Below are positions 1 to 8,800 of a stretch of DNA of 64,000 nucleotides, piece by piece (the stretch's first letter is position 1; every line of letters starts with the position of its first letter). A program made the position numbers and the translations under genes. The notes under the pieces were generated by a model. It did not search any database. It had not been told where the DNA came from and was given only the letters and a program-made list of their open reading frames with translations. Source of the stretch: Holophagaceae bacterium (GTDB taxonomy: Bacteria > Acidobacteriota > Holophagae > Holophagales > Holophagaceae); assembly GCA_016710635.1 (NCBI GenBank), contig JADJVL010000008.1, positions 191,258 to 255,257 on the forward strand, read 5' to 3'.

Positions 1-763
1 TCAAAGCCTGTCGGTAGAGCTCTCCATGGTCGGATGAGGCGGCCACCACGCGTCGATCGACTTCAAGCTCCATGGCACGCAGCACGGCATCGACGAGCCC
101 GTGGGTCCAGGGCAGGAGCGATTGGATCAGGCCGAGGATGTAGGTGAGCTGGTGATGCCGAAGGGAGACGTGCTCTGCCTCATGCTGCAGGAGGACTGTG
201 AGGAAGCCTCCCTCCGACACCTGGCTGATCCAGACAGGGCAGCAAACCATGGGCCTGAGAAACCCCGCCGTGAAGGGAAGCTGGCAGCGCTCCACCCAAC
301 GGAAAATGAGCCTCGAGTTCCCGGAGGCCTCGCGCAGCTCCGCCTCGATCTGATCTCGGCTGTTGAGGATGATTCCTTGGGTATATTCATCGATAATATT
401 ATTCTTTGTATATAAGTATAGAAGCCAAGGTGTGATGAGTTGCGCTGGGACTTGCTTTGTCGTCTTGAGATAGCCAATAACTCGAATGAACCCGACCAGG
501 ACAAGGACTCCAAGGCTTATCAAGACTGCTACAGAGAAAGGCCTGAAGACCCACCAAGCGAGTTCAGGTACTTTTGTTTTAATTGGAAGAGATATGTTGA
601 AATATTGGAATGTTGTTATGACATTCAGGCAGAGTAGGGCGATCCCAGCTCTCTTGATCTGGGTTGGGTTGGCACCTGGTTTAATAAGCCACCGCTGGAA
701 CACTCGCCCCATCCACCAGGAGCCGACCAGGACCAGGACTACTCGACCAAGGAGGGGGATCAT
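1..763 (-). CDS. M56 family (BlaR1-like) membrane metallopeptidase, partial
   Basis: This gene runs off the left edge, so the C-terminal part is missing. I translated it by hand from an ATG at 761-763; about 254 codons are visible. The N-terminal half has hydrophobic segments (near residues 5-20, 37-52 and 70-95) typical of the integral membrane M56/BlaR1 fold. Around residue 190 comes the zinc motif HEAEH (HExxH), preceded by the family-like stretch PFTAGFLRPMV and followed downstream by a conserved-looking ELEVDRRV helix. M56 proteins cut repressors or other membrane targets after sensing a signal. No BlaI-type repressor is visible in the window. The first half is clearly poorer in GC than the surrounding genes, which suggests acquired DNA. 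The start has no strong Shine-Dalgarno sequence. The family call is firm; the substrate is unknown. Confidence 0.75.
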   Translation of the reverse strand, partial: MIPLLGRVVLVLVGSWWMGRVFQRWLIKPGANPTQIKRAGIALLCLNVITTFQYFNISLPIKTKVPELAWWVFRPFSVAVLISLGVLVLVGFIRVIGYLKTTKQVPAQLITPWLLYLYTKNNIIDEYTQGIILNSRDQIEAELREASGNSRLIFRWVERCQLPFTAGFLRPMVCCPVWISQVSEGGFLTVLLQHEAEHVSLRHHQLTYILGLIQSLLPWTHGLVDAVLRAMELEVDRRVVAASSDHGELYRQAL

Positions 764-814
764 CGTTCAGCTTTGGATTAGGATTGATTGTATTCCCAGT
801 ACCCGAGGATCACG

Positions 815-3235
815 ATGCGACCCATTCTTCTCCCATCGAGGCTACATTCAATTTCATTGTCTCTGTGTCTTCTAGGCGGTCAAGGTTGGTCTCAATCCGT
901 TTTTCCACCAGGGCGGGCCGCCTTCCCGGTGAAGGCACCAACACCGGTCGCGTTAGGCAAACTCTGGACTGACGTGGGGTTGTTCTACCCCTTCGCCGGC
1001 CGGATGAGCCGCGCCGCCTGGGAGGCCGAGTTTTTCGCGGAGATGAATCGCAGCCTCGACGGTACCTTGCCACTCAGCCTGCTTGCCGCCCAGACCCTGG
1101 GGTCGCTCCGGGACCCCGGTGCCCTGGTGCTGGAAAAGGATGAAGGGCGCGGTGAGTATTTTCTCCCGGTGCTTTACGAAGTGATGCCGGATGGGTCCCT
1201 ATGGATCGTTGGGGGCGACCGGGAGGCGGCTCCTGGGCGCATGGGCCCCGTCACGCACATCAATGGAGAATCACTACGGGTGTTCGTGGCGCGTCGAACC
1301 GGCGGAAACCCAGGGCCTGACCAGATCGCTAGCGTCATGTCCTTCACGGGGCAACAGCCCAAGGCCTTCACCTGGAAGTTCACGTTCGGGGACGGGACCT
1401 CAAGGGGCATCACGGCCACGAAGGACCTTCCCAAAGACATCTGGGTGGATGGCGGGTGGGACGGCGTCCCCCTGCACCTTCTCCCTGGCCTCTCAGCCCA
1501 GGAGCTGGCTGCCGTGCATCGCCTGGACCTCCGCACTGCCGCTTGGCTCAACGGAGGTGCTCCTGACTTGTCTTCAAAGCTCGGTCCCATATGGGACAAG
1601 CTTCGACTCCAGGCCCGGTATACGGCTGTCTTCCAGATCTCCCGGCAGAACATCGGCTACCCGGATGGCTCCCCTACAAGCGTCTTCTCCTCGAAGGTGA
1701 TGCTGGAAGCTGTTCCCTTCGTGCAGCACCCGAAGGCCGAAGCCTCCTTTACCGCAAGGTGGCCCCAAGGCGGATGCGTACCCCTGGGCTTGTCCCGTGC
1801 CCTGGCCGGGTGGGCTTTGCCTCCAGAGGCCCATGCCGTCGCGTCCCGTGCGCGCTACGCCCTCGAGACCGTGGACATCCTTCTCCCGACCGCAGTCTAC
1901 GGGGCCGGCGCCTCCTATGGCTCCTCAGCCTTCCCAGGTTCCACCCGGGGCGAACTGCCGGCTCTGGGCTTTGACCAGAGCCGTCGCCTGCATCGCGGCG
2001 CAGCCAAGGCCCTGGCGGCGGCCACCATTCTCAACTTCGATCAGCTCTTCGGATTCACCCCCGAACCCTTTCAGGCACCCCTGGCCACCGGAGTTCTTTC
2101 CCTGTTCAACGACGCGGCCGATGTGCCCGACCTGATCATGCAGACGGCCCGGTTCAACCACGAGCCCCACTCTCACGTCAGGCAGTCCAACGGGGGATCG
2201 CGGACGGATGCCGAGGAAAAGACCCGCCACCCCAGGACGCCAATCCCCAGGTTCCTTCCCTTTCGAACCATCAGCCCCGATCCCGGCACCCTCATCGTGA
2301 TCGCGCCCACACCGGCCGCCAAACAGAGCCTGCCGATCCGCGCTGGGGCTAGAATTACCGCCATCGAGGGCATCCCAATCAGGCAATGGCTGAGACAGGC
2401 TTCCAGCATCAACCCTGCCCGTCCCGACGACCTCATGCGGGCAGGCTTCGAGTTGAATTACTACCTGCCCATCAAGGATTCCCTGACGGTCGAGTTCGTG
2501 AATCCTGGCGAGGCGGCCCAGGTGCAGACCATCGCCACCTGCAACCCGAAGGAGTACACAGAACTCCCGCTTCCTCAACAACACGCGCAGCTGCCTCCCG
2601 GCTGGACGCTGTTGAACAAGCCCGAACAACTCTCCACCGACGAGATGATCCGACGCGCCGAGGTGGGCGAGAACTTCCTCGTGGACATGAGGGTTCCTGA
2701 TGTCCTCGCCGACCCTGACACTCGTCTGGCCATCTCCGACTGGGGCTACTTCATCAGGACCCCCTCCGAGCCGGCTTCATGGGGGAGCGCCGCAGTTGCG
2801 AACCCCATGCGGGCTGTCCGGCTGAGGGTTGGCAACCCTGAACTCCCGCCACCCGTTCTGAAAGGCAAAATCGTCGTGCTGGTCTGGGGCGAGAACCAAA
2901 GCAGCATGGAGACCCAGCCTATGGTCCTGAAGTCTGGCCTCGGGATGAGCAGTCACACCTTTCTGGTGGGCCTGCCCACCGCGGGGGTCACCGGTCCAAT
3001 CACAACCCTCAAACTGCCGCTCGGGGAAGAGGTTGGCTTCGCGTTCTACACGCCCACGGGTGCGTGGCCTGTTTTTCGTTCAAGAGCCATCCAGTACCGT
3101 GGGATCCCGCTGGATTTCGAGATCACGACTGCCGCCTTGCTGCGTCGCTCGAAAACTGGGGATAGCCAGGACCTCCTGCTGGACTGTGTCATCGAAGCCT
3201 TGAAGGACCTGCCGCCGGCTGCGAATTCCTGGTGA
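815..3235 (+). CDS. Secreted S41-like peptidase family protein
   Basis: 806 residues. I start at ATG 815, which has GAGGA 6 bases upstream and opens a signal peptide (hydrophobic to about residue 26); a longer reading from 788 is less likely. Residues 40-75 (KLWTDVGLFYPF...WEAEF) resemble the KLW-KYFHP-W region common at the start of secreted S41 (tail-specific-like) proteases. A PDZ-like stretch with IRAGARITAIEGIPI follows near 510-530. The C-terminal 150 residues have S41 core features: GKIVVLVWGENQSSMETQ, then FLVGLPTAGVTGP, then LPLGEEVGFAFYTPTG. A serine sits in the expected nucleophile loop, but the usual lysine after TAG is a valine, so activity is uncertain. It is divergent from the M56 gene (51-bp gap) and lies in the putative island. 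Assignment by motif only. Confidence 0.6.
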   Translation: MRPILLPSRLHSISLSLCLLGGQGWSQSVFPPGRAAFPVKAPTPVALGKLWTDVGLFYPFAGRMSRAAWEAEFFAEMNRSLDGTLPLSLLAAQTLGSLRDPGALVLEKDEGRGEYFLPVLYEVMPDGSLWIVGGDREAAPGRMGPVTHINGESLRVFVARRTGGNPGPDQIASVMSFTGQQPKAFTWKFTFGDGTSRGITATKDLPKDIWVDGGWDGVPLHLLPGLSAQELAAVHRLDLRTAAWLNGGAPDLSSKLGPIWDKLRLQARYTAVFQISRQNIGYPDGSPTSVFSSKVMLEAVPFVQHPKAEASFTARWPQGGCVPLGLSRALAGWALPPEAHAVASRARYALETVDILLPTAVYGAGASYGSSAFPGSTRGELPALGFDQSRRLHRGAAKALAAATILNFDQLFGFTPEPFQAPLATGVLSLFNDAADVPDLIMQTARFNHEPHSHVRQSNGGSRTDAEEKTRHPRTPIPRFLPFRTISPDPGTLIVIAPTPAAKQSLPIRAGARITAIEGIPIRQWLRQASSINPARPDDLMRAGFELNYYLPIKDSLTVEFVNPGEAAQVQTIATCNPKEYTELPLPQQHAQLPPGWTLLNKPEQLSTDEMIRRAEVGENFLVDMRVPDVLADPDTRLAISDWGYFIRTPSEPASWGSAAVANPMRAVRLRVGNPELPPPVLKGKIVVLVWGENQSSMETQPMVLKSGLGMSSHTFLVGLPTAGVTGPITTLKLPLGEEVGFAFYTPTGAWPVFRSRAIQYRGIPLDFEITTAALLRRSKTGDSQDLLLDCVIEALKDLPPAANSW

Positions 3236-3242
3236 ATCAGGC

Positions 3243-3268
3243 GACCGGCCCCTCGTAGGGGGCCGGTC
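3243..3268. terminator. Hairpin between convergent genes
   Basis: A perfect 10-bp stem (gaccggcccc / ggggccggtc) with a 6-base loop lies just after the S41-like gene and just beyond the end of the small leftward peptide gene. It has no T-run on either side, so it is a weak or bidirectional terminator. Confidence 0.5.
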
Positions 3269-3321
3269 CACTGATCCCTGGCTGAGTCAGGACTGGACGG
3301 CATTCCGTCCGTCCCAATGAT

Positions 3322-3510
3322 TCAACAACCCGCCATGGAGTTGGTTCCCGTCTTGCAGGTCGGGGCTTTGACTGACGTGGTCTGGGTTTCCGTGCCGGGA
3401 TCGGGGTCATAGGCCCCTCCCACGTTCTGCAGCTCCGGGCTGTTCAGCCTCCGAAGCGTCTCTTTCGAGAGGGAGAGTTTCATGGATTCCTTCTTCGCCT
3501 GATGCGTCAC
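3322..3510 (-). CDS. Putative class I lanthipeptide-type RiPP precursor
   Basis: A 62-residue peptide from GTG 3510, which has a perfect AGGAGG 4 bases upstream. An internal ATG at 3483 (53 residues, preceded by AAGGA) is also possible. The leader contains KETLRRLNSPELQNVGG, matching the known class I lanthipeptide leader pattern (KETLR-L---EL--V-GG) and ending in a double-glycine-type site. The following roughly 30-residue core holds seven Thr, two Ser and two Cys, one of them the last residue, which would suit dehydration and lanthionine ring formation. No LanB/LanC, transporter or protease gene for it is visible; any would have to lie left of the window or act from elsewhere. Its promoter region is AT-rich. 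A chance ORF is unlikely given the leader and ribosome site, but the product class is inferred. Confidence 0.65.
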   Translation of the reverse strand: MTHQAKKESMKLSLSKETLRRLNSPELQNVGGAYDPDPGTETQTTSVKAPTCKTGTNSMAGC

Positions 3511-3537
3511 GGGGCCTCCTGAGGGTTCGCTCGTTCA

Positions 3538-3566
3538 TGTGTACCCTGATGTCTATTCTATTTCAA
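3538..3566 (-). promoter_or_regulatory. Candidate promoter of the RiPP-like gene
   Basis: On the minus strand TTGAAA (3561-3566) and TACACA (3538-3543) are separated by 17 bases, in an AT-rich block 28 bases upstream of the GTG start. The -35 match is good and the -10 match only fair. Confidence 0.3.
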
Positions 3567-3860
3567 ACAATTTTTTATCCTCTTTTGTTGTTTGGAGTCT
3601 TTTAAACCTCAGGGGATTGGACGCCTGAAGCCGCCTAGACCAGAGGTCTCCTCCCTCTGAAGCCCCAGCGAGGCAGATATCAAGCCCATCTCTGTTTCCG
3701 CGTCCTCCTCCCATCCACTCACCTCACCTTGGAGCAAAATGGCGCTTCTGGCCTGCACCACGCGGAGGTGCGATTGGGCTGGTGCCCGAACCATTTTTCG
3801 AACGCAGTAGGGGAGCGGCTGCCGACTATCTCTCCAAACGGGATGCTCTCCCATGCCCGC

Positions 3861-3906
3861 CTTGACACGGTAGGGGTCGGCGGTTCGAGACCGCCCGCGC
3901 CAACCA
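3861..3906 (+). repeat. tRNA-Val(GAC) 3' fragment, putative att site
   Basis: The segment reads as the anticodon-loop-to-CCA part of a tRNA. It has TTGACAC (GAC anticodon loop), GGTAG as the 3' anticodon strand, a perfect T arm (ggcgg-ttcgaga-ccgcc, 3879-3895), acceptor strand CGCGCCA, discriminator A and an encoded CCA (3904-3906). The bases before 3861 do not form a D arm or the partner acceptor strand TGGCGCG, and the anticodon stem has a mismatch, so this is not a whole tRNA. Such 3' ends are what site-specific integrases leave at the distal end of an inserted element. The orientation puts the element to the left and the intact tRNA further left, outside the window. Confidence 0.6.
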
Positions 3907-4203
3907 ATGAATGGTTGGGGGGGCAAGGCCGTGAGTGATCGTCCGGCCCCATGGACGGGCGGGCCTCCGGATGTCCACTTTTTAGAAATTCGTCAAGATC
4001 CAGGAAACCCGGGACCGGTTTCTTGGGACCAGCTTTCCAAACCCTCTGTGGTCAAGATTTGGGTTCTCGGTTTTCTTGGCATCCCGCTTGCTCTCTTGTC
4101 CGTGCCGCTCCCGTGGAGTTCAGCCGGTGCGACGAGGCAGCAGAAGCACCTGAACCCTAAGTCTTCATCACCCAGCGGCTGCCGCGCAGCCCTCGGAGGC
4201 GTT

Positions 4204-5733
4204 ATGAACAAAATCCTGGTCTTCCTTCTTGTGGCCGGTTCCGCCTTTGCCGGCACGCCTTCGAGAACCGTCGCCACCCAGACCTACACCCTGCCCAAGC
4301 CCGTGGTGATCTCGTCGTTCTATGCTTCGACGCCGGTCATCAACCAGGGCGAGTCCACGACCCTGGTCTGGAGCGTGCAGAACGCCCAGATGCTCTACCT
4401 CAACCCGGGCATCGGCTATGTCAGTGGCACGAGCCGCACCGTCAGCCCCACCGCGACGACGACCTATGTGCTCTTCGGCATGAACTCCCGGTACAGCGCC
4501 TCCGCCACCACCACCGTCACCGTGCTCGTGGATCCGATGGAGAACTACGGCGGCCAGTTCCATCCGAACCCGATCGCCCTCGCGGACTGCCCCATGGAGT
4601 TCAAAGTCACGAAGGACATCCTCATGGGCGGCATGAAGGTTGAGCAGTTTGACGAAGCCAAGCGACTGATGGACACCTGGATGCAACAGAACTCCAGCTT
4701 CAACACCAAGAACTTCTGCCTGGGCACGGCCCACTATTTCCACAACACCATGCCGTCGACGGCCTTCAGGAACGGTGCCCGGGCCATCAAGGTGGACCGT
4801 GGGATCACCACGGACATCATTCCCGCCACTTGGTTCGAGGACCACAAGACGGCCTTCGGCTGGACGACGGATTTCGGCAACGCGCCCACCATCAGCGGCG
4901 TCTTCCCCGCCAACGGCGGCGTCTACATGGTGGTCAACTTCGTGCGCTGGACTCCGGTGACCACCAGTGGCGCCAGCGATACGGGTGCCCGGACCTACAG
5001 CCAGGACAGCGTGTTGCAGGTTGTGGACATCTCCACCAGCGCCTGGATCAAGGTCAGCGAGTTCGTCGCGGGCCATCGCGAGTACGTCCTGCGGGGCGCC
5101 AACCAGTTCGACAACGACGAGGAAGTGGTCAACCAGGGCCATGACATCCGCGGGCTGCGCTTCGACGAGTACAACCAGCGTCCCATGACCTTCGGGACCC
5201 AGATGATCCTGAGCCCGATCTTCCACGACAACACCCAGCAGTACGAGTTCCTCTACTTCGACGGGATGAACCTGGGCCTTTCGAGCGGCGCCGTGACCGT
5301 GGACGGCTACATCGCCTTCAATGGCCCGACCAGCGGCTGGGGCCTGGACAGTTCCAACAACCTCTATGCCTACACCGGCCTCACCTCCGCGCCCCAGCGC
5401 ACTCCGCTGGCGAGCCTTCCCGGCACGGACCCGAACCTGGTGACCGGCATCCTCCTGGATACCGACGGCTTCCCCCTCATCCTGGTGGACGAGACCAAGC
5501 AGAACAAGATGCTCACCAAGATCTACAAGTGGAACGGTTCGAACCTCCAGAGCCTGCTGATCTTCGAAGGCGGCAAGGCCTACTACAAAGGTCTCGAGCT
5601 TATGGACGGGAAAGCCACGACCTGTGATGGCATCTGCGGCCTGGCGATCGTCAACCCTGCGAATGAAAACGCCTATGGCGCCGCCCGGGTTTCCATCAAC
5701 GCCAAGGGCAAGCTGATCCTGAGCACCTACTAG
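4204..5733 (+). CDS. Secreted Ig-like-domain protein of unknown function
   Basis: 509 residues. The start is ATG 4204, with GGAGG 4 bases upstream and a clear signal peptide (MNKILVFLLVAGSAFA). Residues about 35-105 form one Ig-like unit (INQGESTTLVWSV ... TATTTYVLFG) of the type repeated in the genes at 5896 and 43654. The remaining 400 residues show no domain I recognise; the segment is rich in aromatic and Asn/Asp residues and probably a beta-rich extracellular module. It sits next to, and is read in the same direction as, the Kelch/Ig lipoprotein, but a strong terminator separates them. It is the first gene beyond the putative tRNA att scar. The export prediction is firm; the role is unknown. 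Confidence 0.75.
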   Translation: MNKILVFLLVAGSAFAGTPSRTVATQTYTLPKPVVISSFYASTPVINQGESTTLVWSVQNAQMLYLNPGIGYVSGTSRTVSPTATTTYVLFGMNSRYSASATTTVTVLVDPMENYGGQFHPNPIALADCPMEFKVTKDILMGGMKVEQFDEAKRLMDTWMQQNSSFNTKNFCLGTAHYFHNTMPSTAFRNGARAIKVDRGITTDIIPATWFEDHKTAFGWTTDFGNAPTISGVFPANGGVYMVVNFVRWTPVTTSGASDTGARTYSQDSVLQVVDISTSAWIKVSEFVAGHREYVLRGANQFDNDEEVVNQGHDIRGLRFDEYNQRPMTFGTQMILSPIFHDNTQQYEFLYFDGMNLGLSSGAVTVDGYIAFNGPTSGWGLDSSNNLYAYTGLTSAPQRTPLASLPGTDPNLVTGILLDTDGFPLILVDETKQNKMLTKIYKWNGSNLQSLLIFEGGKAYYKGLELMDGKATTCDGICGLAIVNPANENAYGAARVSINAKGKLILSTY

Positions 5734-5752
5734 CCCCCCGTACCCATGCCAG

Positions 5753-5780
5753 AAGGAAGCCCCCGAAAGGGGGCTTCCTT
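5753..5780 (+). terminator. Strong rho-independent-type hairpin
   Basis: A perfect 12-bp stem (aaggaagccccc / gggggcttcctt) closed by a GAAA tetraloop, 20 bases after the stop of the secreted protein at 4204-5733. Confidence 0.85.
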
Positions 5781-5895
5781 GCGTTTCACATTGCCCCGGG
5801 GCGCCCGGGGAACGCGGGGAATGCCTGGAAGGGCTCCATTCCCCGCCCAGTTCCGTTATCTTCCGGGAATCCCTGATGTGATCGTGGAGGTCCAG

Positions 5896-8800
5896 TTGCG
5901 CTTCAAGACACCGTCGGTTTCCCCGGCCCTGGCATTCCTGTTTCTGTTCCTGGCCTTGGCGTGCGGTGGGGGCGGTGGTGGTGGCGGAACCACGACCCCG
6001 CCGCCGGCCACCCCGCCTGTCATCGCCGCCTTCACCGCGACGCCGCCCACCGTCACGGCGGGACAGGCCAGCACCCTCGCCTGGACCGTCACCGGAGCCT
6101 CCGCGCTGAGCCTCAACCAGGGCATCGGCGCCGTGAGCGGGACCGCGCTGGCCGTGAGCCCCGCGGCCACGACCACCTACACCCTCACCGCCACCGGACC
6201 CGGAGGCACCGCCACCGGCGCCGCCACGGTCACCGTCGTCCCGGCCCCCGCCATCGCTTCCTTCACCGCGGCCCCCGGAACCGTGTCCGCCGGGGGCAGC
6301 GGCATCCTGACGGCGACCTTCACCAATGGCACGGGCAGCGTCGACAATGGCATCGGCGTGGTGGCGAGCGGAGTCGGAGTCAGCACGGGTGCCCTCGCCG
6401 CGAGCCGGACCTACACCCTCACCGTCACCAACGCCGCCGGCGCCACGACCACCCGCACGGCGACCGTGGAGGTGACCGCGGTCAGCGTCAGCCCGGTCCT
6501 GCCCGCGAGCCCGGTCCGCACCACCGGGACCACCACGACCTTCACGGCGACCGTCGGGGGCACGCCGGACACCACCCTGGTCTGGTCCGCCTCCGCGGGA
6601 GCCATCACCCAGGCCGGCGTCTGGACCGCCCCCGCCACTCCGGGAACCGCCACCATCACCGCCGCCAGCACCGCGCATCCCGCCACCACCGCCAGCACCC
6701 TCGCCACCGTCGTGTCCGCGCCGGCGATCACGGGCTTCAGCGCCGCCCCGGCCACCGTCGCCCCGGGCGCCGCTTCGACCCTGACCGCCGTCTTCAGCAA
6801 CGGCTCGGGCACCGTGGACAACGGCATCGGCTCCGTGATCAGCGGCGTCGGCGTGGCCACGGGTCCCCTCGCCGCCAGCCGGACCTACACCCTGACGGTG
6901 ACGAACGCGGCGGGCACCGCGGCGTCGGCCTCCACCACCGTGACCGTGGGCAGCGACGTCGAGATCCTCGCCTTCACCGCCACCCCGGCCACCCTCACCG
7001 CCGGCGAAAGCGCCACCCTCGCGCCCACCTTCGTCAACGCCGCCTCCGCCAGCATTGACGGCGGCGTCGGCGCCGTGATCAGTGGCGCGACCTATGCGGT
7101 GACCCCCGCCGCCACCAGGACCTACACCCTGACGGCCCTGGGTTCCGGGGGCCCGGTGACCCGGACCGCCACCGTCACCGTGGTGGCGGCCCCGGTGATC
7201 ACCGCCTTCACCGCCGCACCCGCCCTGGTGGCCACCGGCGGCAGTGCCGTCCTCACCGCCACCTTTTCCAGCGGGACCGGGGCCGTGGACGCGGGCATCG
7301 GCCCGGTGGCCAGCGGCGTGGGCGCGCCGACGGGCCCCCTCGCCGCCACGGTGACCTACACCCTGACGGTGACCAACGCCGCGGGCCGGTCCACCACCGC
7401 CACCGCCACGGTGACGGTCCTGGACCCGCCCGCGAGCCTCGTCTACGGCACCAACCCGGCCTCCTACCCCAGGACGCTGCCCATTCCCGCCAACGCGCCC
7501 ACCAGCTCCGGGGGCCTGGTCGCGTCCTACGCCGTGCTGCCGGCCCTGCCGGCGGGCCTGGTCCTGGACCCGGGGACCGGCGTGATCTCGGGAACGCCCA
7601 CCACCCTCACCGCCACGGCGGTCTACACCATCACCGCGGCCAATGCCGCGGGCAGCACCACCGCGGGCCTCACCCTGACGGTGGTGGAAGCGCCCCCCAG
7701 GGCCCTGACCTACACCTTCATGACCTCGACCTACACCACCGGCAACACGATCCCCGCGAACCTGCCCCAGAGCGCCGGCGGACCCGTCCTCAGCTACGCT
7801 GTCGCTCCCGCCCTCCCGACGGGCCTCGGCCTCAACACCGGCAGCGGGGCCATCACCGGCACGCCCACGGCAATCACCCCCCAGGCCATCTATACCGTCA
7901 CCGCCACAAACCTCGCGGGCAGCACCACAGCGGACCTCAGCATCAAGGTGGTCCCGCCGGGCCCCACGATCACCCTCCAGCCCCTGGATGCCAGCGGCAT
8001 CTTCGGCGGGACCGCCACCTTCACCGTCGCCGCGACGGGCGCCACGGCCCTCACCTACCAGTGGCAGAAGGATGGCGTGCCCATCGGCGGCGCCACCGGC
8101 CCGAGCCACACCACGCCGCCCCTTTCGGGCGCCGACCAGGGCGCCCGGTTCCGGGCCCTGGTCTTCGACGCCTACGGCAGCCAGGACACGAGCACAGAGG
8201 CCCTGCTGACGGTGACCGGGGTCTTCGTCCCGGCGGGAGTCATGGGCAGCGCCCGGGCCGGCCACGCCGCCGTGGCCCTGGCGGACGGGAAGGTGCTCCT
8301 CTCCGGCGGGTACAGCGGCATCACCTATCTCGCCAGTTCGGAAGCCTACGACCCCACCACGGGCCTTTTCACCACCAAGGGCGCCATGTCCATCGGCCGG
8401 GTCGGCCACACGGCCACCCTCCTACCCAATGGAAAGGTCCTGATCGCCGGCGGCGCCGGCGGCTTCGGCTACGCCGCCACCGCCGAACTCTTCGACCCCG
8501 CCACGGGCCAGTTCACGCCCACCGGCGGCATGGCCTCGGCGCGGGCGGGCCATACCGCCACGCTGCTGCCCAGCGGCAAGGTCCTGATCGCCGGCGGCTT
8601 CACGGGCGCCCTCTACCTGGACGGCGCCGAGCTCTACGATCCGGCCACGGGCTTCTTCACCCCCACCGGCAGCCTGGGCTCGCCCCGGGTCGGTCTCACG
8701 GCGACCCTGCTCCCCAACGGCAAGGTCCTGGTCGCCGGCGGCCGGAACGGCAACACCTACCACGCCACCGCCGAGCTCTACGATCCGGCCACGGGCCTCT

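Larger units (their letters stand above)
3511..4203. other. Gene-poor stretch with tRNA fragment
   Basis: No convincing gene lies here. The left part is AT-rich promoter-like DNA for the leftward peptide gene. A tRNA-Val 3' fragment lies at 3861-3906. The remainder leads to the Ig-domain gene at 4204, whose ribosome site GGAGG lies at 4195-4199. Frames here that read like GGLEPPTPT or SRTADP are the well-known false proteins produced by reading across tRNA genes. Confidence 0.6.

Noticed and set aside
3740..3906. A whole tRNA with an intron, using TGGCGCT at 3740 as the 5' acceptor strand
   Set aside because: The gap is far too short for a self-splicing intron, no D arm is present and one acceptor pair fails; a 3' fragment fits better.
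3609..3952. Minus-strand frames around the tRNA fragment
   Set aside because: They give the well-known false sequences (GGLEPPTPT, SRTADP) produced by tRNA genes.
3907..4203. N-terminal extension of the protein at 4204
   Set aside because: The upstream part has no coding character; GGAGG and a signal peptide fix the start at 4204.
4168..8409. Long minus-strand reading frame opposite the Ig/Kelch lipoprotein
   Set aside because: It is a Gly/Arg/Asp-rich shadow of the repeat gene with no start signal or family features; the plus strand has a clear lipoprotein.
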